A model generated the notes under the pieces. It was not told the DNA's origin. It did no database searches and worked only from the letters and a program-made list of their open reading frames with translations. A program made the position numbers and the translations under genes. A stretch of 64,000 nt of DNA from Ianthella basta. Taxonomy: Eukaryota; Porifera; Demospongiae; Verongiida; Ianthellidae. Shown here piece after piece: positions 21,201-31,918 of the stretch (positions are counted from its first letter, which is position 1; each line of letters begins with the position of its first letter). The stretch is taken from the NCBI GenBank assembly GCA_964019415.1, contig OZ025878.1, positions 4,344,512-4,408,511 on the forward strand, in the 5' to 3' direction.

Positions 21201-24200
21201 CTGTCTGTATTATGTGTGGGATCATCTTGTGTTGTTATCCCCCACAGAGACACAGCTGAGTGTATGCTAATTCACTTGTCTGTTATCACAAATGCATGAT
21301 GAAACCAATAATAATTCAATGTTATGGTTACTTGTGCGCAGTTCGGATTGATGACATTGGCACTCAACAGCACTTCAGAAGCCACTTTGGCTATAGCAAG
21401 GAGCAAGCATTTGATGCTCGTGAAGTACCTTCAGGTGTTGTAGATCTGTACTATGCATGCCCATCAACTCCACATCTGGCGGACTTTGACAAATACAGAA
21501 CAGATGGCAAGAAGTCACTGAAGTTGTATACCGATTCATCGTACTTCTTCACCTTATGGTTGGAGGAACAGAAGAGAATGATGGAGAAGGTATGTCACAT
21601 TTAGAGACTATGCGATAGAGGTTATGTATGCTGTGTGTTTAGCTTCTTCTGTGTCTGCTCATGGCCTTTGTCCAGTTGCAAATAGCAAATAGAAAGTTGC
21701 ATTTTCAGGCAAATCATTATTTTTTAATTCTAGCAGGAAAGCCCGCCGAAGGTGGGCTTCCCTGCTCCGGCGCCTCCACGACGGCTGCTGCACAATAGCT
21801 ACTCCACGACAGTGTGGCTTATGGTTGTGTGGGTATGCCAGCTGGTAGGCTGCAATCATAGCTATGCATGCATGCTGCAGGCGGTACTGTGTGTAGCATG
21901 ATGTGGACAGAGATGGATATGACATAAAATCAACTGCAAAATTGGTAGTCTAAGAATGGAGCTGAAGAACAGTGCATGTGGGCATAGCAAGTAAATTGGA
22001 AGCTTATGTATGCTCTGGGAACACCATGTCTTAAGATGGCTTTGGACAGGTCATGCATGGTACTGTTCCAGGTCAAAGTGTGATGAAAAGTCACTGATTG
22101 AGCTACTATATCTCACTTTGGCCTAGAACAGCACCATGCATGTACTGTCCAAAACCATCAAGACATGTTGCTCACCTGAGTGTACTGAAGCTCCAACACT
22201 TGATGCGCCCACACAGATATACAATGGTGGATAGGTGCAAAATATTGCCAACAGATTGTTAGCTATCATTGTCTTGATGCAAAAGCAGCAACATGCTCAC
22301 AGAAGGAAGAGGTCTATGATGTTGCTGCTGCATCGTAGATTCATATTGTAGCTGATGTATATCAGAATGGTGCCATAGATAGTGTTGGCTGCAGCTCTGT
22401 TGCTTCACAGAAGGAAGAGGTTTAACATGTTGCCGCATTTTAGTCTCATATTGCATCTGATTTACATCAGTATGGTGCGATAGATAGTGTTAGCTGTAGC
22501 GCTGTTGCATGGCAGAGCGCGAGCGCTCTCCCTTGCGCATGGTTTGAAACCTTAAATAACCGGAATCCCGTATACGTAAACCGTAAACGGACAAAAAACA
22601 TGGCGTCTTTTTCCGTAACGGAGGGAAAACGTGCGGCGCTCTTCGCAGCCGCGAATCATCTTCCGTCTACCCCCTTATAACCATCACCATGCGGCACTCT
22701 GTAATAATCCCGAGTTTCACGGCGATCGCGCGCAAACTGTGTGAGGAGTTTGCGAACATAGGATTTGAGCTCTACCAAAATATATAAATTGCTAGCGGAC
22801 AGACCCACCCTTCGGGCGGGTCTCTCCGTGTGCTCGGCGTATGCCAGCTGGTTGGACACAGGCTGGTAATGCCATTGCTACTCAGGCCCCAGCTAGTAAT
22901 GCACTGGCTGGTCATGCATGCTCTGGAAAAGGATAGTCCAGGCTGGCCTGGTGATGTCAGTGTGACTGACCTACCATGTGTGCATGCAATTTATATGGAA
23001 GATCACCGTAGACAAACAATGGATAGTTGTAAAAAGCTGATGGTTCCTGTGTGTATATATGCAGACTTTCTGCAATAGAAAGCTGTATAATGTACAAAGG
23101 AATGCTATAATTATATGTACAAAGGAAAGCTCTATGTGTACAAAGAATCTGCGTGTAGCTACATGCTGATGTTTATAGCTATAGTACTTCTCTATAAACA
23201 ACATTCCTTGTCTCACCACCAGGTGCATAAATAAAAAGGTTGTTACGACAGCCAACTCTGGAACAACACACATAGAACTGACCATGAGCAAAGCAGGGCG
23301 GTTCGAGGTATAGCCCAGCGACTATCAAACTTTGGCCTTGGGCTTTGTTGATTGACATGGCAGAACAACGCGAACGCCTAGGATACGGCATACTTTTTCT
23401 TCCAAATGTTCAGCAAGCCCTGTAGGAGGGTACAGTGTATACTGTAAAGTGGTCGAGTGCTTCCTGTAGGGGGCCCTAGTGCATCCTGTAGAGGGGTCGT
23501 GTACGTTTTTCGCAGATCCAAGATGGCCGACGGTCGGTTCATCCGGGTTTTCACCACGCGCTCCTCGGCAGCAGCTTATTTTAGCACGTCTACCACCTTA
23601 TATTGTGGACATGTTGGTGGCCCCAAACCGCTGTAACTTGCACTGGTAGTGGTTTTGCATAACAATTAGCACATGAATGTAGATCCAGAAATATGTACGT
23701 ATACACTACCTTCGGGCGGGTCTGTCCGCGTGCACGGCGTATGCCAGTTGGTCGGGTACAGGCTGGTAATGCCATTGCTACTCAGGCCCCAGCTAGTAAT
23801 GCACTGGATTGCCATGCATGCTTTGGCAAAGGATAGTCCAGGCTGGCCTGGTGATGTCAGTGTGACTGACCTACCATGTGTACATGCAATTTATATGGAA
23901 GATCACCGTAGACAAACAACGGATAGTTGTAAGAAGCTGATGGTTTCTGCGTGTGAGACAACCCCCTTTCTTTTTTGTCCGCTTCAGCATCGCGCTAGCT
24001 TGGATGCGCGAACGCCTAGGATACGGCATACTTTCTTCCAAGAGCCAAGATGGCCGACGGTCGGTTCATTCTGGGTTTTCGCCGCGCGCTCCTCGGCAGC
24101 AGCTTATTTTAGCACGTCTACCACCTTATATTGATTTGAGATACAGCGTGCCACTGCTGGGAACGTTTGGGTGCTTTTCGTGGACGTTCGCGAACAACGG

Positions 24201-26698
24201 TTGGGGTTCTTCTTTTGTATTGGCAGCATAGGAGCATGCGCGGAAAACCGCATATTTTTTCCGTAAATCCAATATGGCGGACACGCTCGTTTGGAGGGTT
24301 TTCGCCGCGCCCTCCTCGGCAGGGGCTTCATTGCGCACGTCGCCCCCCTTAGATCGAGACCGGGTGTGGCGTCCGTAATCTGGGAAAGTTTGGTGTCCAT
24401 GCCCCTTTGCTCGCGGGAGCACTTCGCGGACAACCGTTCTGCTCACTCCTTCTTTATACATATAGATTACTAGCAGAGTGGCCCGCCTTCGGTGAGCTAT
24501 GGCGCCTGACGCCTGACTCCCGGTGCCCTCAGCAACCATGTTACTCAGTAGTGTAGGAAGATGGTTCCAGTTAAGGGGGCTGAATCAACTTCAAGGGCCG
24601 ACGATCAAGCTGTGGGTAGCCCGGTTCAATCAATTACCTATTGATACCAAAATGCATCTGCGAAGTGGTTAACCTAGGCTCTGCAATAATTGAGTCAAAA
24701 TTGTACAGCTAATTTACTAAGGGGGGCTGAGCCCCCCCCCCCCCCCCCCCCCCCCCCCATTTTAATCCAAGGAGCTCAACACCTTGGTTATAATGGTCCC
24801 TACGCCCGATGCCCTCAGCAACCACGTTACTGCTACGGCTCAAAAATTAATGATTATCGGTTTAAATTCGAACGTGGGATGATAGCGAATCACGTCCTGT
24901 AAAAGCCAGAAGTCGACAGGGACAGTAATTAGAAAATGGCGGTCGTCCGCAAAGGAAAAAGCGGATATGGAAGGATAACTCTCTGCGAACCGCAAGACGG
25001 ACGCCGTGAACCCCGCTATAACCTGACATCCGATGCCCCCAGCAACTACAGCGAGTTTGATGACAATGGAGCAAGAAACGCGCGCGCATATCGCGAACAC
25101 ACACACACACAGACAGACAATTTCGGCTTTATATGTTACATAGAGATGATCAATTATGTAAATTAAATTGAGCAATGGGTAGGTAGCAGAATGATGAATT
25201 GGTAGATTGCAGGTACATTCGTGAATTATTTTAGGCAATAGTAAATCGAGCTGCATAGGATGGGTTGTTGTATGGGCGCTAGAAGATGTCATGTCTTATG
25301 ATTGCATCATAGTACCATCACAGCAACTGTTGAATGTGGACCACTTGAAAGAATCCTGTATAGCTTGCTATGTAGGTGGTATGAAAACAAGTGAACGAGA
25401 TGTTGCAGTACTCAAGATCTGTATGTGCATGATTTAAATTTGAATTCAATCACATGCACTTAATATTTATGCACATTTGTAGATTCATATGCATGCTGAA
25501 CATACAGTCACTAGCTCTACAAATGTGGTAGCTAGGTAGATGAAGTATGCATGCACATGTGTGCCCCAGTAAGGGAACAAGTAGAGCTGTAGAAATCATT
25601 GCATGCTTCTATAGCTATCACTGTACATGAATGTGACTTCTGTATGGCATGTGTGGAATATGAATAACTTGCTTGTACGCTCTCTCTATACAGACAGCAG
25701 TGAAGAAGAAGAGGAAGAAAAAGAAGACTCGGGAAGCAAAGACCGAAGATATAAAGGTGCCAAAACGCAAGGTTTATAAAACAGAACTGGACATGCTCAA
25801 TGAACCACTTACCCAAGAAGCAGCTTATGTCAATGCGTTCAGCAATCATTCAGTGTCACAACATTCTGGTCGTGCCACACTTAAGACAAAGGCCACTGCC
25901 TCCACAGGGTTGCATGAGAATGCTTCTAGAGCTGCTATGCTCACTTCTTCAAATCACCATACGTTGAACAGAAGTCCTGTAGAGAAGAGAGAGGAGATGA
26001 GACAGTCCACTCCCCCACCTCGCTCTGCTCCTGCCCCTCCTGCTGCTGTAAGCACAGCTGATACCAAGCCACTGGGAGCTCCCTATAACCCTGGCCAGTG
26101 TGTGAATGAAGTCACTCAAATCCAACCTACACCAGTACATGCTACACCAAGATGTGTCCATACATCTCCAAAGGTTGATTCCCAACCACGCAGTCTGCCA
26201 TCCTCTAGTGTCCCTGCACCCTTCAGTACACCAGTGCAGCCCACTGTGCCTCAACCTCCTCCTCCTCCTCCTGCTGCTGCTACACCGGCATCAACAGAAG
26301 AAGCAGAGACTGGGTGGGATCAGACTGACTTCCATAATGCTCCTCCACCACCTGCTCACTCCCCTGTGCACCAGCCATCAGAAATCATTCCCAGAGATCC
26401 TCCTCCTCCCCCAGCCCCTGCCCCACCCCCTATCATACCACCAGAAAACATTACAACTTCCCTGGAGCCAGTGTCTACCAGTGCAATCAAGATGCCTCCT
26501 GTAGCAGTAGAACCAAGGAATGATCTACTGGAGGCAATTAGGCAGGGAAAGAAACTGAGGACAGTGGAGCCACTGACAGTGTCAAAGACCATGGAATTTC
26601 AGGGAATGGATGTGGCATCAATCCTAGCACGCCGAGTGGCTTTCGTGAGTGAATCTGAGAGTGAGGAGGGTTCAGATGAAGAGGAATGGAGCGATTAA
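18229..26698 (+). CDS. WASF/WAVE actin-nucleation promoter, copy A
   Basis: Exons: 18229-18496, 21342-21589, 25694-26698 (TAA); 506 residues. The N-terminal WAVE homology domain starts MPLLQRQIEPRYLG, with VIRQLGSLSKQAEDL; exon 2 holds DKYRTDGKKSLKLYTDSSYF and FTLWLEEQ. Exon 3 begins with a basic cluster (KKKRKKKKTR), then long Pro-rich runs that bind profilin or SH3 domains, a WH2 motif (DLLEAIRQGKKLRTVE), a central region (MDVASILARRVAF) and an acidic tail ending EEEWSD, so the VCA module for Arp2/3 activation is intact. WAVE proteins act in the SRA1/NAP1/ABI/HSPC300 complex downstream of Rac. Copy A is the more diverged of the tandem pair and has large, repeat-filled introns. Confidence 0.93.
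18497..21341. other. WASF-A intron 1 with a diverged internal duplication
   Basis: Blocks 18882-19230 and 19905-20190 are diverged direct copies: both have GTACAGTRCTGCACAARGCA, then AACATTTCCTATTRG, a CTCC-rich run, TGTTTGAATAGACCTT and AGTGTCAYRCACAACTGCTT-like sequence, in the same order. A MITE follows at 20788-20967. No coding sequence was recognised. Confidence 0.55.
20788..20967. repeat. MITE, 180 bp family, copy 1
   Basis: Starts TACAGTGAAACCTGTGTAAG and ends CTTAGACAGGTTCCATTGTA, inverted copies of each other. The interior has GGCCAGTTCT and GCTGGCTGTTTTAGA blocks shared with copies at 32352 (opposite orientation) and 35046. Confidence 0.8.
22021..22171. repeat. Imperfect palindrome with about 58-bp arms
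   Basis: The left arm (22023-22080) and right arm (22114-22171) are reverse complements with few mismatches, e.g. TTTGGACAGGTCATGCATGG versus the complement of CCATGCATGTACTGTCCAAA. The loop is about 33 bp. Probably a miniature inverted-repeat element. Confidence 0.7.
22290..22507. repeat. Two-copy tandem repeat, unit about 110 bp
   Basis: Both units contain CACAGAAGGAAGAGGT, CATATTG, TGATTTACATCAG or TGATGTATATCAG, ATGGTGC and ATAGATAGTGTT followed by GCTGTTGC, in the same order. Confidence 0.6.
22809..23053. repeat. 245-bp direct repeat, copy 1
   Basis: From CCTTCGGGCGGGTCT to the GCTGATGGTT region, nearly identical to 23709-23953 (a few substitutions only). The copies start exactly 900 bp apart. 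Confidence 0.85.
23179..23391 (-). pseudogene. C-terminal fragment of a Helitron (PIF1-like) helicase
   Basis: The minus-strand frame reads SINKAQGQSLIVAGLYLEPP then CFAHGQFYVCCSRVG and LFIYAPGGETRNVVYREVL, ending at a stop. This is the last helicase motif block (TINKAQGQ...HGQLYVALSRV) and C-terminus typical of Helitron RepHel proteins. The rest of the protein is missing, so it is a truncated relic lying between the two 245-bp repeats. Confidence 0.85.
23709..23953. repeat. 245-bp direct repeat, copy 2
   Basis: Second copy of the block at 22809-23053, same orientation. Confidence 0.85.
24735..24758 (+). repeat. Poly(C) tract
   Basis: A run of more than 20 C residues follows GGGGGGCTGAG; length is likely unstable in assembly or replication. 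Confidence 0.8.
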
Positions 26699-26861
26699 TT
26701 TAGTGTGTCTACTTAATAATAACTGGTTTCAAATCATAGTTTACACACAGTTATCTGTCTCTTCCTTATATGGGAGAGACGGAATACCGTATAACATCGT
26801 AATCTGTTGTGAACAAGAACGTTGACTCATTGACTTGCCAGTGCTTGTTGTATTTTCAGTC

Positions 26862-29328
26862 ATGCCTTTGGTTCAGCGCGCCATTGAGCCGTACTTTACC
26901 AGCCGGCACCAGCTCGATAAGACCGTCAAGAATGAGCTGGAGGGAGTAGTTGCCAATACTCTGGGCGAGTTGATCCGACAGTTGAGTTCCCTCTCCAGAC
27001 ACGCCGAGAACCTGTTTGGCGAACTCTTCAAGGAGGCCGATGGTATGTATCACCGCTCAAACAAGCTCAACCAACGCGTTGAAGTCCTCGTGGACACAGT
27101 CACCAAGCTTGACCCGGTTGTAGAGGAAGGTGGGCGAGCACGTGCATACACCCGCACCCTACTTGGTATGTTCGTCCATAGACACGACACACATTAGTAC
27201 TTGAAGTTGGATGGTTGGGTCTCTGAAGTGTGCGATAAGTACTGCATTCTCTCTCGTGGACGTACTCAGCAATGGTATATACCGTGGGTTTGGGGCTAGT
27301 GACGGCCTTGCCAAGGGTGCCCAGTCCTGGTACATTGGTCCACTCCCCCCATGCATTACATTGCACCTAGCATGTTGCTAGCTGGTCAGAGGAATGCATA
27401 TTGAGCAAGTAAGGAATTGAGTGTCTGGTTCGCCTCTGCTAGGCCAATTAGTGAAAACCACACTTCAGCAGTGGCTTTGTCCACTTGACAACCTGCTGCT
27501 GGGAATTCTCATCAAACTTTGCAGTCTGACCATGGTAGCATAGAACAGCTGAATTGTGTGTGGCGTAGCCACTGGTGCTATGATTGCCTGCGTGTTAACA
27601 GCTTAGAGATATCATGTGTCCGCAGCAAACATACAATGTCCTGTGCTTAGGCTGACAACATTCATTAACTTTAGCCATGGTTCAACTTTGCTGGCAAGTG
27701 GCCGGTAATGGCAGAGGCTACTCTGCTGTTACTAAATCCCAGCATGACATACAATTTCTTTCAGAAGCTACAATTTCATGGGAAAGTGTACTGACCACTA
27801 GCAACGAGCCTACACTTGTACTGTGGCAATCTGCACGAGTAGATACAGTATTTGTGCACAGGAGCAGCAGCAGGGATCCTTTGGTAGCCCTCCCTTCTGG
27901 TGCTTATGCCATGGCTCACATAACACTGGTAGTGAAATTGTGGAATGCTGCCATTCTCTTCCCCCTCCAATACTTGTGAATCTTTAAAAGATGTTATGAT
28001 AGCTTCAATAATTTTGCGGTATGTATCCAGTTGCCCATAATGTGTCCCTTCTGTACTGAGTGGTGTGTGTCCTGTACATGCAGTGCGCATTGAGGACATC
28101 ACTACGCAGAACCACTACAAGAACTCTGCAGAGCAAGAGCAGCAGGTTCTTGACCGGCAGACCCTCTCCACTGCTTTGCTTGAAACATATGAAGGCTGTG
28201 ATGCCCCTCCACGTCTACGGGAGTTCACGCGATACCGTGAGGATCAAAAGGATGGACTCACATTCTTCACCAACCCAGCCTACTTCTTTACCCTGTGGAA
28301 GCAACAGCAAGACCAGCAGATTGAGAACAGAAAACGAAAGAAGGTAGGACACTTTTTTGGGGATAGGCCTGTGTGTGTGTGTGTGTGTGTGTGCATGCGT
28401 GCGTGTTGCCTGTTCCATTAATGGACTCTCCTCTAGGAATGTTTCAACTGTAGTTTGAGTGAAAGTGAAGTCCATTGCCAATTGTTCCTTGCAGGGTGGG
28501 AAGAGGCGCCACAAGAAGACAGACAGGCCCAAGAAGGTCAAACAGGCACAGCGCAAACGCTATCATCAGCATGGCAAGGAATTTGAAGAGCCGTCCCGTC
28601 CTGCTCCACCTGCCCCTCCAGAGAATGCCAAAGCAGCGCCGACTGAGGTCACCTCCACTTCCTTTGAGGGGTCCTCCACAAGCGGGCCTTCCCAGCCTCC
28701 ACCACCACCTCCACCGGTTACTACGGCAGGACCCACTGCTCCTCCACCACCACCCCCACCCCCACCACCAGCAGTGACGGTAGTCAATGAGAGCAGTGCC
28801 CAGCCCCCTCCTCCACCCCCTCCTGCTGCTGCAGACGCCTCGCCACAAGTGGTACACCCTAAAATTCAAGTGAAAGCCGAGTCAGCCTCAACTCCCCCTA
28901 TTATGCTGCGCATGCCACCTCCGCCCCCAATGAATGGCACAGCTGCAGCCCCACCTCCACCCACGGCCATCATAGGCAATGATCCTGCTCCGTCTGCTGC
29001 TCCCCACACTGTCCCGGCACCACCTCCTCCTCCAGTGCCCCCTGCTGCTGCCCCCATGGTACCACCCCCTCCTCCTCTGTCTCCAGCCATAGAGGTTCCC
29101 AAGGTGCAGCACCAGACAGTGCCTGATACCAGAGGGGATCTCCTGGCAGCAATTAGGGTGGGGAAGGAGCTGAGGAAGGTGGAGAAGACAGAGGAAAGCC
29201 GCAAGACTCAGTCCTTTGTGGGAATGGATGTGGCCTCCATTCTTGCCCGCCGTGTTGCAGTGGAGCTGAGTGACACTGACAGTGACAGCTCAGAAGGGGA
29301 TTGGAGCGACGATGATTGGGATGACTAG
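26862..29328 (+). CDS. WASF/WAVE actin-nucleation promoter, copy B
   Basis: Exons: 26862-27129, 28084-28343, 28495-29328 (TAG); 453 residues. The WAVE homology domain starts MPLVQRAIEPYFTSRHQLDK and has ELIRQLSSLSRHAENLFGEL, closer to vertebrate WASF than copy A. Exon 2 holds LRIEDITTQNHYKN-like sequence (VRIEDITTQNHYKN) and DGLTFFTNPAYFFTLWK; exon 3 has a basic stretch (GGKRRHKKTDRPKK), many poly-Pro runs, a WH2 motif (DLLAAIRVGKELRKVE), MDVASILARRVAVEL and an acidic tail with two Trp (GDWSDDDWDD). Exon 1 is 268 nt and intron phases are identical to copy A, which begins 162 bp upstream of this start at its stop codon. A likely component of the Rac-controlled WAVE regulatory complex. Confidence 0.94.
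27130..28083. other. WASF-B intron 1
   Basis: 954 bp; no repeat, RNA gene or exon was recognised. Confidence 0.4.
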
Positions 29329-29574
29329 GTATTGATTTGTTGGTGGCTCTGCCTCTATTAATTGAACTGATCTGTAATATGGTGTGTGTTAAATAGGTTG
29401 TAATACCATTTTTCGTGTGATTTAGTACAATGTGTCAGTTTAGCCTTAGGCGCCGGTCGTGTCACGTGGTAAGCCAGTGTGCGTGTGATAAGCCAGAACG
29501 ATATCTTTGAATTAATCAAAACTTGGTCACGCGCGAATATTAAACGCAGAGGGCGATCTAGTGGGCGGTGGGGA

Positions 29575-31756
29575 ATGACCTCGTCCTGGCTGGACATTCG
29601 GACTGCCACAACAATCATGGCCGTTTCTGTGTTTATGGAGAGCTACCGGCAACGGGACCAGGTCTGCCGTCTGATCCAATACAGTGCCCAGCTCCTAGGT
29701 GGCTACACGGAGTGGGCAGGGTCGGCTCCACAGTTGAGCGCGGCTTCTGTGAAACTGTTCGTGGCATTTGGGAACATGCGAGTGATGACGCGGCTGATGG
29801 ATAGCCTACCCGCACTGGCAGATTGTCTGAAGAGCTTCAGGAAGCTAACAGTAAGGGTAGAACGGTGTAGCTGTAACTTTGGTGGCAAATAGGTGCATGC
29901 CAAGGTGTGAGGCGTGAGAGTCTGAAAGTCTGTGTGACTATAGATACAGGAAGAAGTGTGATCACTGCTGAATGGCATGGTGTGACATGTCCTTATGCCC
30001 ATTGTACCATGGTGTGGCATGTTGTGATCATGGTACCATGGTGTAACACATTCACCACAGACTCACTGTGACAGGATATGATAAAGTGCATTAGCAGTGG
30101 CAAGGCTTCACTTCCTTTCTATACACTAAACAGGTTAGCAATGCCCCCAGAGGCCAAGAAAGCTCCATGACTGCTGCCAGTTTGTCTGACATAGCCCGCA
30201 CTCCTTTCCTGCCTCCATTTTTTGATGACGTCATGAGTATAGGAAAGGGCTGGTAGATATATAGCTGACCTTACCATTAACACTAAAAAATTAGGTAACA
30301 ACCATGTGTGTATCTTGCCTTCTGATCTATCACAACAGTAGCCTCTTTCCCAGGCCATCTGCATTAATTAGTGTGTGGGTAGTCTCGCATAGCCAGACCG
30401 CTTCTCCCCTCCATTTTTTATCACAACGTAATTGGTCCTTCACCCCTTCCGATTATGTCATAATAAAAATGAAGGGGATAAACGGTCTGGCTACGCAAGA
30501 TTAGTGCATGGGTGGAAAGGACACTGACTAGTGTGTGGGTGGAAAGGCATCCTTTCCATCCACAATGGCCTTGGAACAAGGCTATTATACATAGCATAGG
30601 CCATTTTAAAGCAACTGATGTCGGCTTCTTGTGCATTTCAAGGCAATCGAAGATGGGCAGTAATTACCCATAGATCAGATTGGTAACTTTCCAAAGCCCA
30701 TTGGCAGGAATAGACCACTCTAAAGATGTAATTTGTCAGTGTGCACTGCAATTAAAGTTACAAAGCCTATTTGACATTAACAGCTTCCATTTGACATTAA
30801 CTGCTTTTAGAGAATTTACTTCATTCATTCACCTGATTAAGTATCACGTTTATCCAACATTACATGTAGCTACCTTGTTAATGGTTATCTGTATGGGTGT
30901 GGTCATGGGAGTGCAATTGGTGTGCAGTGCCAGGTGCTTAGGCATGCATGTGTGATCACGTACGTACTCATTAGGTACCAGCGTGTGCACACACAAAGCA
31001 CAATGAGTGTATGAAACATAGGCACACCAAGTATGTGCATGTTGCTGTGGCAATGGGACCTTTAACCTAGTGACAACTTTAGGGTGACGTCTCAGGTATA
31101 GAGTGCTGGGTTTGGTTAGGGAGGTCCATGGCTGTGGCATCGTGTGGTGTATGTACTAAATAGATCCTTATATTACAAGCTGTACCCATGTGGTGTATGT
31201 TGTTGGCGATGCCATTTACTAACCCAATATCATTGTATTCCTGTATCACCAGACCCAGTGGAGCACTGCCAATGTCCTTGATTCAGTCGCAGTGCTCTCA
31301 TTTCAGATGTACTACCCAGCTGAAAACATTGCATGGCTGGCAGACAATCGACTCATATCTCGACCATCTGGCATGTTTTGGTCAGCGTCCAACGTCTTTT
31401 GGGGGGTTGCTGTCCTAGCCACTCTAATCAAGAACATTATCACTTTAATAAGGAACTGTTCCACCATTTTACAGTATAGGAGAGAGTATGCTAAGAGTAA
31501 GAAAACTGATGATGCTAGCAGCCCAGTGGATGTGAAGAAACTGCAGTGGCAGGTTTATGCTGCAGTCTTAGCATGCTGCATGAATGCTGCTGATCTGTTC
31601 ATTGCAGTCGATGGTGCTTTCTTGAAGGGAAGACTGTGGAAACACAGCAAACCACTAACCAATGTCTTCATCGGTCTTTGTGGCACTGTTTCATCCTTTA
31701 TTGGATTGATCAAACTGATCTATCCAACCAGTACCTATTTGAACATGCATGACTAG
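29575..31756 (+). CDS. Peroxisomal membrane protein PEX11C/PEX11-gamma-like
   Basis: Exons: 29575-29850 and 31253-31756; phase 0 junction, 259 residues if the first ATG is used. An in-frame ATG at 29617 (MAVSVFMESYRQRDQ) gives a start closer to vertebrate PEX11G, where ESYRGRD lies about 12 residues in. Recognisable blocks are YRQRDQVCRLIQYSAQLLGG, SVAVLSFQMYYPAENIAWLA and a C-terminal region with two hydrophobic stretches (SNVFWGVAVLATLIKNIITL; NVFIGLCGTVSSFIGLI). PEX11 proteins shape and elongate peroxisome membranes before fission. The spacer between the exons holds a MITE. Confidence 0.85.
30380..30503. repeat. TA-flanked MITE in PEX11C intron
   Basis: The left end reads TAGTCTCGCATAGCCAGACC; the right end reverse-complemented reads TAATCTTGCGTAGCCAGACC. 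Arms extend about 45 bp (CCCCTCCATTTTTTAT versus the complement of ATAAAAATGAAGGGG). Total about 124 bp. Confidence 0.8.
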
Positions 31757-31918
31757 ATGTACACTATCAAACAATGACTGCTTGCCTTCTGTTATACATA
31801 ACTCATTGCTGTCTTAATTTCTCCTCCTACATGATTGTACGTACATGTATAGCTTACAGCATCTGCTCCTATACCTGAGTGTTCCATATTCATTGGGCTA
31901 GATAATTATTGTACTGTG

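Larger units (their letters stand above)
22800..25130. mobile_element. Cluster of Helitron-type fragments with internal direct repeats
   Basis: Contains a Helitron helicase fragment (23179-23391), two near-identical 245-bp blocks exactly 900 bp apart (22809-23053 and 23709-23953), and blocks around AAGATGGCCGACGGTCGGTT at 23518-23604 and 24045-24133 with a third diverged copy at 24267-24355. CCTTCGGGCGGG-type short hairpins recur at 21740, 22809, 23709 and 24480, and a CACACAGACAGACA stretch lies at 25098. The repeated ends suggest several nested or non-autonomous insertions; exact borders could not be set. Confidence 0.5.
21590..25693. other. WASF-A intron 2, a nest of repeats
   Basis: About 4.1 kb with a hairpin (22021-22171), a two-unit tandem repeat (about 22290-22507), Helitron debris with large direct repeats (22800-25130) and a C homopolymer (24735-24758). 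Nothing coding for the host was seen. Confidence 0.55.

Noticed and set aside
28566-29204. Gly-rich minus-strand frames opposite WASF-B exon 3
   Set aside because: Complement of the proline codons of the polyproline region.
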